A DNA stretch of 40,314 nt from Collinsella sp. 4_8_47FAA (GTDB lineage Bacteria; Actinomycetota; Coriobacteriia; Coriobacteriales; Coriobacteriaceae), in NCBI RefSeq assembly GCF_000763055.1, contig NZ_KN214136.1:49792-90105 (forward strand), written 5' to 3'. The position numbers were made by a program, and so were the translations under genes. The notes under the pieces are model-generated. The model was not told where the DNA came from. It searched no databases and saw only the letters and a program-made list of their open reading frames with translations. Shown piece after piece: positions 34,448 to 40,314 of the stretch (position 1 is the first letter of the stretch; every line of letters starts with the position of its first letter).

Positions 34448-35071
34448 TTAACTGTTCTTCATGACAATCGAATCCACGACATCGGCCACATTCTCGCAGC
34501 AGTCGGCGCAGTACTCCAGGAAGGCATACACGTCACGCCAGGCGATGACCTCGAGCGGATCCTTGCCGTTGACGTGCAGGTTGCGCATGGCGTTGATGTA
34601 GAGCTCGTCGGCCTCGGACTCGATGGTGTTGATCTGGATGACGAGCTCGCGCAGGGTCTTGGACTTGCGGTAGTTGGGCAGCTCGACCATCAGGTCCTTC
34701 ATGGCGCGGCAGGCATCGGTAACCTTGTGAGCGATGACGATGGCATCGGGGTGGATGCTCTGGATGTTGGTGAAGTAGACGCGCTGCACGACGCCCTCGA
34801 TACGATCGAGCACGGTGTCGAGCGAGCAGCTCATCAGATCAAGATCCTCGCGCTCAAGCGGGGTGATAAAGGCAGTGAGCAAGGCATCCTCGAGCTCATG
34901 GTGCTTCTTGTCGGCCGCATGCTCAATCGCATGCATCTCCTCGAGCATGTCGTGGATCTGCGCGGGGTCAAAGTTCTCAAAAATCTTGATGAGCAACTCT
35001 GCGGCCTGGACGGCAAGATCGGCGCAGGCGACGTAGTTGTCAAAGTAGAACGAATCGGGTTTCTTTGCCAT
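34448..35071 (-). CDS. DUF47 / PhoU-like protein, Pit accessory
   Basis: 207 residues, all-helical, of the DUF47 (YkaA/TIGR00153-like) family: FDPAQIHDMLEEMHAIEHAAD, LLTAFITPLEREDLDLMS and VLDRIEGVVQ are the expected helices. Such proteins are encoded beside pit genes and are thought to modulate low-affinity phosphate transport. It follows pit on the minus strand with a 67-base gap. AAAGGAC precedes its ATG (35069-35071). Confidence 0.92.
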   Translation of the reverse strand: MAKKPDSFYFDNYVACADLAVQAAELLIKIFENFDPAQIHDMLEEMHAIEHAADKKHHELEDALLTAFITPLEREDLDLMSCSLDTVLDRIEGVVQRVYFTNIQSIHPDAIVIAHKVTDACRAMKDLMVELPNYRKSKTLRELVIQINTIESEADELYINAMRNLHVNGKDPLEVIAWRDVYAFLEYCADCCENVADVVDSIVMKNS

Positions 35072-35138
35072 GGGTGGGTCCTTTCGAGGCGAAGACGGGT
35101 GGGCGAGGTATTGCGGTCCGGATGGACACTCGGTGTGG

Positions 35139-36188
35139 CTAGAGGAACATCATGAACAGCTTGGCCATGACAAAGCTGATGAGTCCGCAGGCGGGGAAGG
35201 TGAAGAACCACGTGAACATCATGTCCTTGACCACGCCGAAGTTGATGGCCGAAAGGCGCTTGACGGCACCGACGCCCATGATGGCGCAGGTCTTGATGTG
35301 GGTGGAGGACACGGGGATGCCGGTAAGGGTGGCAAGCAGCAGGTTTGCGGCGCCCGCCAGGTCGGCGGAGAAGCCCTGGTACTTTTCGAGCTTGACCATG
35401 CTCTGGCCGACGGACTTGATGATGCGCTCGCCGCCCACGCTGGTGCCGATACCCATAGTGGCCGAGCACAGCAGCATAATCCAGATGGGGATGCCTGCAT
35501 CGCCGACGCTCGTCTGGCCGCTGGCAAAGGCCACGCCTAAAAAGAGCACGCCGATGAACTTCTGTCCATCCTGCGCGCCGTGCATAAAGCTCATGGCCGC
35601 AGCGCTCGCGATCTGAGCGTATTTAAAGAAGACATTGGCACGTCGCCTGTTGGCGGCGGCGAAAAGAATCGAGACGAGCTTGCACAGGACCCAGCCCATG
35701 ACAAAGCCCAGGCCGATGGAGAGCGCCAGGCCGTAGATGACCTTCATCCACTCGTGGACGTTGACGCTGCTCGCGCCACCGAGGGCGATGGCGGCACCGG
35801 TCAGGCCGGCGATAAGGCTGTGGCTTTGCGAGGTGGGGATGCCAAAACGCGACGCTGTGGCGCCGTAGACGACGATGGAGAACAGCGCCGCGCATAGGCA
35901 GGCGAGCGCCATGGTGCTGTTTCCGCCAAAGTCGACGATATGTGAGATGGTGTTGGCGACGCTCGCGTTAAAGTGCGTCATGATGAGCACGCCGAGGAAG
36001 TTGAATGCGGCGCTCATGAGAATGGCGGCGCGGGCGGGCATGCAACGCGTAGTGACGCAGGTCGCGATGGCGTTGGGCGCGTCGGTCCATCCATTGACGA
36101 AGATGGCGCCCAACGCGAGGATCACGGTGACGGCAAGGACTGGGTTCGACACAATTTGGCCGAGGAAGGTTGAGAACGTTACGTCCAT
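35139..36188 (-). CDS. pit: PiT-family inorganic phosphate transporter
   Basis: 349 residues, about ten transmembrane helices. The duplicated PiT signature is visible as NGWTDAPNAIAT (N-terminal half) and PVSSTHIKTCAIMGVG (C-terminal half), plus SQSHSLIAGLTGA and FMHGAQDGQKFIGV. It imports metal-phosphate complexes with protons or sodium. Start ATG 36186-36188 has only a weak AGAAAG upstream. A much stronger AGGAGGTGAT (36241-36250, minus strand) lies about 53 bases further upstream and precedes a three-codon ORF. Confidence 0.95.
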   Translation of the reverse strand: MDVTFSTFLGQIVSNPVLAVTVILALGAIFVNGWTDAPNAIATCVTTRCMPARAAILMSAAFNFLGVLIMTHFNASVANTISHIVDFGGNSTMALACLCAALFSIVVYGATASRFGIPTSQSHSLIAGLTGAAIALGGASSVNVHEWMKVIYGLALSIGLGFVMGWVLCKLVSILFAAANRRRANVFFKYAQIASAAAMSFMHGAQDGQKFIGVLFLGVAFASGQTSVGDAGIPIWIMLLCSATMGIGTSVGGERIIKSVGQSMVKLEKYQGFSADLAGAANLLLATLTGIPVSSTHIKTCAIMGVGAVKRLSAINFGVVKDMMFTWFFTFPACGLISFVMAKLFMMFL

Positions 36189-36401
36189 ATATGGGCTTTC
36201 TCGAAGTTTGCAGACACGTTACAAAAACATGATAAATCGTATCACCTCCTGCGGGTCTCTTTACCGAGTTCTGATGGGAGAAGTGAACTTTTTGGCACTA
36301 AAATTGAATATTAGCCCTGTTGACCGCGGGTGTTCTTTTTGCTAACACGCCATGCGGACACGTGCGATTACTACGACACTCCAAAACCACAGTCTGTTCG
36401 C

Positions 36402-36431
36402 TTTACAACATGCAAACATGCGTTCGATAAT
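36402..36431 (+). promoter_or_regulatory. Promoter candidate placing the start at an ATG (leaderless)
   Basis: TTTACA (36402-36407), 18 bases, GATAAT (36426-36431). The predicted transcription start, six to eight bases later, falls at 36437-36439, the ATG of the next gene. Confidence 0.4.
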
Positions 36432-36438
36432 AGGAGGC

Positions 36439-36777
36439 ATGGAATATCGACAGACAGACGGCAAAACTCGGCGCGTACACAAGCAGTATGTGGACGTCGT
36501 GGCTCGCATCCTCGCGGGCGGACAAGTCGTGCCGGTCACCGTCTGCTGGGTCGACGGACGTTGTTTTACGATTGACGAGATTGTCTCGTCCACCGGTTTT
36601 GGCCTGACGGTCCACGGCATCCGTACGGCGACTTATAAGGTTCGTTTTGGCGGGCATGCGACCGAACTGTATCTGGAAGAACAGGCGCGCGAGCGACCGG
36701 ATGGCTCGCAGGCTCATCTGATGCGTTGGTGGGTGTGGGCATTCGACCGTACACTCGAGAGTGAACGCCGCAGGTAA
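36439..36777 (+). CDS. Hypothetical protein, small beta-rich domain
   Basis: 112 residues. The core VPVTVCWVDGRCFTIDEI ... YKVRFGGHATELYLEE ... MRWWVWAF alternates in beta-strand fashion and has paired aromatic residues, resembling in style the small DUF6504-type proteins of actinobacteria; I do not assign a function. The start is uncertain: ATG 36439 has AGGAGG (36432-36437) only one base upstream, too close for normal use, but a promoter 8 bases upstream suggests a leaderless mRNA. ATG 36418 is the next choice. A terminator follows at 36824. Confidence 0.65.
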   Translation: MEYRQTDGKTRRVHKQYVDVVARILAGGQVVPVTVCWVDGRCFTIDEIVSSTGFGLTVHGIRTATYKVRFGGHATELYLEEQARERPDGSQAHLMRWWVWAFDRTLESERRR

Positions 36778-36823
36778 GAGTGCGCGGCATTCGGGTACAA
36801 TGGCAGGAATCTTGTCATCTGCT

Positions 36824-36847
36824 GTGCCGTCTTTCACGGCACTTTTT
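36824..36847 (+). terminator. Terminator between the small hypothetical gene and the Bax-inhibitor gene
   Basis: Perfect 7-bp stem GTGCCGT (36824-36830) with ACGGCAC (36836-36842), 5-base loop, TTTTT. It ends 14 bases before the next start codon. A TACAAT at 36796-36801 lies upstream of it, so it could also act as an attenuator. Confidence 0.75.
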
Positions 36848-36860
36848 GAAAGGACGAAGT

Positions 36861-37556
36861 ATGAACGATATCCAGGGCTATCAGAACGGCCCCATCGAAA
36901 CCGGCGCAAGCCGTGCCAAGGAGATGTCGCCGCGCGCGTACAACCTTGTCATGTCTGCCCTGATCTTTTTGGGCTTTTGCGCCATGGGCGCCGGTGCTTA
37001 CTTTACGAGCACCATGTCGTTTGCGCGCATGATGATGAGCGGCGCCGCTTTGCCGCTGGTCTTTGGCTCGTTTATTTTGACCATCGTCGGCATCGTCATG
37101 ATGTCGGCTGCTGCCAGCAAACAGTCCGTGGGCCTGTCGCTCGTGGGTTACGTGGTCTTTGCGAGCACCTTTGGCCTGACGGCATCGTTTGGCCTTGCCA
37201 ACTACGACCTGCCCACCATCAACACCGCCTTTATCGCCACCGCTGCCATTACCTTTGTCTTTGGCGCGCTGGGCGTGACCTTCCCCAAGTTCTTCCAGCG
37301 TGTGTACGGCATTGGTTTTGGCATCCTGCTTGCCACGATTCTGGTCGAGATCGTGCTGATGTTTATGGGCGTCTCGCAGACCATCACCGACCTGATCGTG
37401 ATCGTGGTGTTCGCCGGCTTTATTGGCTACGACACCTATGTGGCCACGACAGTGCCGCCCACGCTGCCCAACGCCGTGCTCATGGCATCCAACCTGTTCG
37501 TGGACATCATCAACGTGTTCCTGCGCATTCTGAACATCCTTGGTCGTCGCGACTAG
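36861..37556 (+). CDS. Bax inhibitor-1 (BI-1/YccA-like) membrane protein
   Basis: 231 residues with seven predicted transmembrane helices after a 45-residue polar N-terminus. The end, GFIGYDTYVAT ... NAVLMASNLFVDIINVFLRILNILGRRD, matches the BI-1 family C-terminus (YDT and D-I-N-F-L motifs). Bacterial members are pH-dependent calcium leak channels or interact with FtsH (YccA); the role here is unknown. ATG 36861 follows GAAAGGACG. Confidence 0.92.
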   Translation: MNDIQGYQNGPIETGASRAKEMSPRAYNLVMSALIFLGFCAMGAGAYFTSTMSFARMMMSGAALPLVFGSFILTIVGIVMMSAAASKQSVGLSLVGYVVFASTFGLTASFGLANYDLPTINTAFIATAAITFVFGALGVTFPKFFQRVYGIGFGILLATILVEIVLMFMGVSQTITDLIVIVVFAGFIGYDTYVATTVPPTLPNAVLMASNLFVDIINVFLRILNILGRRD

Positions 37557-37600
37557 TGCCAAATTGCAGCGGTGCTTGCCGCGCACGCAATTCGACGCGA

Positions 37601-37628
37601 AAGGCGGTCCTTTGGGGCCGTCTTTTTT
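37601..37628 (+). terminator. Terminator after the Bax-inhibitor gene
   Basis: 8-bp stem GGCGGTCC (37603-37610) with 37615-37622 (two G-U pairs), TTTG loop and a run of six T. Confidence 0.88.
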
Positions 37629-37694
37629 GTACGCGGCGGGGTATCATTGATGGGAAAAGCCGATAGCGGCAGAGACCGAGAAAGGTGACCACTT

Positions 37695-38828
37695 ATGGCA
37701 GACGTCGACAACAGGAACCGTAACCGCAGGCCCAATCGCGCGGGGCAGCCCAATCCCAAGCGCGAGGCGCGTGCTAAGGCCGCTGAGCGCCATGTGGCGG
37801 CTGTGTCCGAGGCCTGCGCCAAGGACATTGAGCGCTCGCTTGCCGGCGTGTGCGAGTTCGATGGTATGCCTGCCGGATTTGTCGCGGCGATAAAGGCCAA
37901 GGCCCAAGCGGTCGACGCTGCCGAGGAACAGGTTGCCGAGGAGTCTGAGGCCGCCGAGGTCGAGACCGCTGAGGTTGCGTCCGCCGAGACTGAGGTTACG
38001 GCCGAGCCTGCACCCGCAGAGGAGGCTGCGGAGGCCGAGTCCGCGCCTGCTGCCGAAAAGCCCGCTCCGGTCCTGCCCGAGGTCACCGTGCTCGACGCCT
38101 CTGCCACGCAGGCCATTCTGGATAACGGCCGAGGCTACGCGCAGTTCTGTGACATGGCCGTGCTCGCCTTTGCCTCGTTTACCAATCCGGGCGGTGGCTA
38201 CATCCAGGGCTATCTGGGTCAGGAGGCCACGCTCTGTGCTGATTCGTACCTGTACAACGTGCTCGATAAGCAGCGTAAATGGTATGGCGAGAACCGTCGC
38301 CGCAACATCAACTGCGAGCTTTACCGCAACCGTGCGCTGGTGGTGCCTGCAGTGCGCTTCGACCGAAACCACGTGCATGCGTATGCCGATGTAATCGTTG
38401 CTGCAGCGCCCAACGCCAAGCGCGCCCGCCAGGAGTATCGCGTGGGTGACGATGCCCTGCTGGACGCCCTGCGCGACCGTATCCGCTTTGTCCTTGCCAT
38501 CTGCGATGAGCTGGGTCGCGAGAAGCTCGTGCTGGGTGCTTGGGGCTGCGACAACAACGGCTTTGACGCTGAGGCCGTGGCTGAGCTCTTCCGCAAGGAG
38601 CTTGCGTCGGGCGACTTTAAGGTCAAGCAGGTCTTCTTTGCCGTGCCCTCTACACGCTGGGACGAGGACTTTGCCAAGTTCGGGCACGTGCTGGCAAACT
38701 TCCCCGATCGCAACGAGGAGTCCTATGCCCAGGTTGCCGCTCGCGCTGCGGCTGCTCGCGCCGCCGAGCAAGCCCAGGCTGCCGCCGAGGACGATGAGGA
38801 CGATGATGATTGGCGCAAGTATCTGTAA
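37695..38828 (+). CDS. TIGR02452 / PARG-like macrodomain protein with altered catalytic motif
   Basis: 377 residues. Basic Arg/Asn/Pro-rich start (1-25), conserved helical lead (about 30-75), an Ala/Glu/Val low-complexity insert (about 75-135), then the macro fold: VTVLDASATQAIL, FASFTNPGGGYIQGYLGQEA (about 160-178), LYRNRALVVPAV, and LGAWGCDNNGFDAEAVAELF; the end is acidic (EDDEDDDDW). Microbial PARGs of this family degrade poly(ADP-ribose) using a GGG-x7-QEE signature with the second Glu catalytic. Here the signature reads GGG (166-168) and Q176-E177-A178, so the catalytic Glu appears replaced by Ala. Binding may remain while hydrolysis is lost. ATG 37695 is preceded by GAAAGGTGA. Confidence 0.85.
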   Translation: MADVDNRNRNRRPNRAGQPNPKREARAKAAERHVAAVSEACAKDIERSLAGVCEFDGMPAGFVAAIKAKAQAVDAAEEQVAEESEAAEVETAEVASAETEVTAEPAPAEEAAEAESAPAAEKPAPVLPEVTVLDASATQAILDNGRGYAQFCDMAVLAFASFTNPGGGYIQGYLGQEATLCADSYLYNVLDKQRKWYGENRRRNINCELYRNRALVVPAVRFDRNHVHAYADVIVAAAPNAKRARQEYRVGDDALLDALRDRIRFVLAICDELGREKLVLGAWGCDNNGFDAEAVAELFRKELASGDFKVKQVFFAVPSTRWDEDFAKFGHVLANFPDRNEESYAQVAARAAAARAAEQAQAAAEDDEDDDDWRKYL

Positions 38829-38852
38829 TCGGCGCACGTGATGTGATATGCC

Positions 38853-38887
38853 AAGCCGACGGGAGGGATCGCCCCCGTCGGCTTTTT
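38853..38887 (+). terminator. Terminator after the PARG-like gene
   Basis: Perfect 11-bp stem AAGCCGACGGG (38853-38863) with 38874-38884, 10-base loop, TTTTT. Confidence 0.92.
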
Positions 38888-38906
38888 ACTGAATGGGGAG
38901 CTCAAG

Positions 38907-39566
38907 ATGAAAAACGTTCTGTGCTTTGGTGACAGCAACACCTATGGCTATGATCCGGCGGGTATGCGCGACGGCACAGCAGTGCGCTATGCGCAGGATG
39001 TGCGCTGGTGCGGTGTGGTGCAGCGTGACCTGGGTGAGGGTTGGCATGTGATTGAGGAAGGTCTAAATGGTCGCACGACGGTGCACGACGACATGTGCCA
39101 TCTGGACACCAACCTCAACGGCATTCGCGCGCTGCCGATGCTGCTCGAAGCTCATAAGCCGCTGGACGCCATTGTGATCATGCTGGGCACCAACGACTGT
39201 AAGACGGTCTTTAACGTGACGGCTTCCGATATCGCCCGCGGTGCCATGGCGCTGATCCGTGCCGTCCGCGCGTTTCCGTGGACCGACGCTGCGCCCTGCC
39301 CGTGCATTCTGCTGATGGCGCCTATCAAGATTAAGCCGCAGATCGCCGACGTATATATGACCGATTTTGACGAGCATTCCGTAGAAGCCTCGGAACATTT
39401 TGGTGAGTACTACGCGCATGTGGCTGAGCAGTTTGGCTGCGACTTTTTGAATGCCGCCGACTTTGCCGAGCCGGGCGATATCGACTATCTGCACATGATG
39501 CCCGAAAGCCACGAGAGCTTGGGACATGCCGTGGCAGCCAAGCTCCAAGAGATGCTCGGTGAGTAG
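38907..39566 (+). CDS. SGNH/GDSL-type hydrolase
   Basis: 219 residues without a signal peptide, so cytoplasmic. Block I FGDSNTYG has the nucleophile Ser10; block III LGTND (93-97) and block V DYLHMMPESH with Asp193 and His196 complete the catalytic set. Similar to bacterial arylesterases/acyl-CoA thioesterases or carbohydrate esterases; the substrate cannot be read from sequence. ATG 38907 follows GGGGAG. It sits between a terminator and the repeat region, with no partner gene. Confidence 0.9.
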   Translation: MKNVLCFGDSNTYGYDPAGMRDGTAVRYAQDVRWCGVVQRDLGEGWHVIEEGLNGRTTVHDDMCHLDTNLNGIRALPMLLEAHKPLDAIVIMLGTNDCKTVFNVTASDIARGAMALIRAVRAFPWTDAAPCPCILLMAPIKIKPQIADVYMTDFDEHSVEASEHFGEYYAHVAEQFGCDFLNAADFAEPGDIDYLHMMPESHESLGHAVAAKLQEMLGE

Positions 39567-39867
39567 CGCGGACTAAAGCAGTACAAAAGTTCCCCTTGCG
39601 ATGGCTTGTTTCGTTGGTTTGTCTTGATCTGTAACAGTTGTAAGGCCGAAAACGGGCTAGATGTTACAGATTGAGTTTATCTAGGTCGATATCGGTCGTT
39701 TGTCTCGATCTGTAACATCTAGGGTCGATTTTGCTGAGTTACTGTTACAGATCGAGATTATCTCCTGAGCGGAATTTGAATGTCTCAATCTGTAACAGGT
39801 GGGCCGAAAAATGGACTCTAACTGTTACAGATCGAGATGTTTGTGGGAACCACCGCAAAGGTGCTGT
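39567..39867. other. Gene-free region holding the palindromic repeat array
   Basis: No credible gene on either strand between the hydrolase and the insertion sequence end. The content is the three-unit repeat at 39627-39837; the rest shows no clear structure. Confidence 0.7.
39627..39837. repeat. Three regularly spaced palindromic units ATCTGTAACA-N25-TGTTACAGAT
   Basis: Units at 39627-39671, 39708-39752 and 39788-39832 have identical 10-base arms and an interior of exactly 25 bases. Start-to-start distances are 81 and 80 bases; separators are 36 and 35 bases. The arms extend outward: in unit 2 TCTCG continues the pairing to a perfect 15 bp (39703-39717 with 39743-39757), in unit 3 to 15 bp with one mismatch. 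The interiors are related but not identical (units 1 and 3 both contain GGCCGAAAA). Confidence 0.85.
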
Positions 39868-40314
39868 TGAACTGCGCCCCGAAACTTGGACTGAACAAAT
39901 AGCGACTACGCCGCAAGGGCCCGGTTCCGGAACTCCTCCGGCGTCAGGCCCTTCAATCTTACCTGCCTGCGCCGCGTGTTCCAATGGTCTATGTACTCCT
40001 CCAGGTCGCGCTTGAAGTCCCCGAAGCTGCCCCACTCCCTGCCGCGGTAGAACTCGTCCTTCACGTGGCCGAAGAGCTGCTCGGTGGCGGCGTTGTCGAT
40101 GCAGTTCCCCTTGCGCGACATGCTCTGGGTGATGCCCGCCCCCTCCAGCCTGGAGGCGTAGGACTCGTGCTGGTACTGCCAGCCCATGTCCGAGTGCATG
40201 GTCGGCGCCGCCCCGTCGGGCAGGGCCTCGAGGAGCCGGTCGAGCATCCTGTGCTGCTGGGCGAGGTCCGGCGAGGTCGATATGTCGCTCGCCACGATCT
40301 CCTTCGTGCAGAAG
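39868..40314 (-). mobile_element. IS3-family (IS150-like) insertion sequence, one end
   Basis: The terminal sequence TGAACTGCGCCCCGAAACTTGG beginning at 39868 resembles the ends of the IS3/IS150 group (TG-start, ACTGC, CCC), and the transposase stop lies 38 bases inside it. The other end and the first reading frame (orfA) are outside the window. The boundary at 39868 is judged by motif only; no target duplication can be checked. Confidence 0.75.
39906..40314 (-). CDS. IS3-family transposase OrfB, C-terminal part
   Basis: The frame is open through the right edge of the window, so the N-terminus is missing; the visible part is about 135 residues. It starts FCTKEIVASDISTSPDL, continues with MHSDMGWQYQHESY, whose Asp is the second catalytic Asp of the DDE domain, and MSRKGNCIDNAATEQLFGHV with the catalytic Glu, and ends HWNTRRRQVRLKGLTPEEFR. 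These are the rve/rve_3 integrase-core signatures of IS3 OrfB. The stop is TAG at 39906-39908. No frameshift is seen in this part. Confidence 0.93.
   Translation of the reverse strand, partial: FCTKEIVASDISTSPDLAQQHRMLDRLLEALPDGAAPTMHSDMGWQYQHESYASRLEGAGITQSMSRKGNCIDNAATEQLFGHVKDEFYRGREWGSFGDFKRDLEEYIDHWNTRRRQVRLKGLTPEEFRNRALAA

Noticed and set aside
39627-39837. CRISPR array
   Set aside because: The conserved words are two halves of palindromes around related interiors, only three units exist, separators differ, and there are no cas genes.
39731-40015. 94-codon plus-strand frame over the repeat array and IS end
   Set aside because: It joins repeat DNA to the antisense of the transposase; no start signal.

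Overview
The window reads as chromosome from a GC-rich anaerobic actinobacterium of the class Coriobacteriia, most likely Collinsella or a close relative. This is inferred from protein style, the arginine deiminase operon, a division cluster without ftsA, and the SepF/YggT/DivIVA set; no marker such as 16S rRNA is present. Almost everything is a normal, densely packed core genome. No tRNA, rRNA, CRISPR array or prophage was seen.

Layout. Positions 1-3163: arginine deiminase pathway (3' part of arcA, then arcB and a YfcC-type antiporter). Positions 3164-3719: gene-free, with a run of hairpins and one very long palindrome. Positions 3720-8573: a DUF1846 protein, a small winged-helix protein, pyrG and xerD. 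Positions 8574-9035: an elaborate control region. Positions 9036-24528: the division and cell wall (dcw) cluster mraZ-rsmH-ftsL-ftsI-murF-mraY-murD-ftsW-murG-murC-murB-ftsQ-ftsZ, closed by a strong terminator; murE and ftsA are absent. Positions 24744-29977: pgeF-pstS-pstC-pstA-pstB-phoU, which couples a peptidoglycan-editing enzyme to high-affinity phosphate uptake. Positions 30098-32664: yggS-sepF-yggT-divIVA, the second division locus, where SepF probably replaces FtsA as the FtsZ membrane anchor. Positions 32665-33635: an AT-richer stretch with one small exported or membrane protein of unknown function. Minus strand 33636-36188: a nitroreductase, then a separate pit (low-affinity phosphate) and DUF47 pair. 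Positions 36439-39566, plus strand: a small unknown protein, a Bax-inhibitor-1 membrane protein, a TIGR02452/PARG-like macrodomain protein and an SGNH hydrolase. Positions 39627-39837: three regularly spaced palindromic units. Positions 39868-40314: one end of an IS3-family (IS150-like) element running off the window.

The genes form three working groups: energy and nitrogen from arginine; septal peptidoglycan synthesis and divisome assembly; and phosphate uptake by two independent systems. The less ordinary signals are: (1) a PARG-like protein whose QEE catalytic signature reads QEA; (2) a 14-base motif shared by the regions upstream of mraZ and ftsZ, the two ends of the dcw cluster; (3) a mraZ control region with a clear promoter, TGGGG repeats, a LexA-box-like site and a duplicated GGGGYGGTTCCCC element; (4) a yggT gene that appears to begin with ATC; (5) several long palindromes, two of which share a base motif but have unrelated arms; (6) the ATCTGTAACA array.
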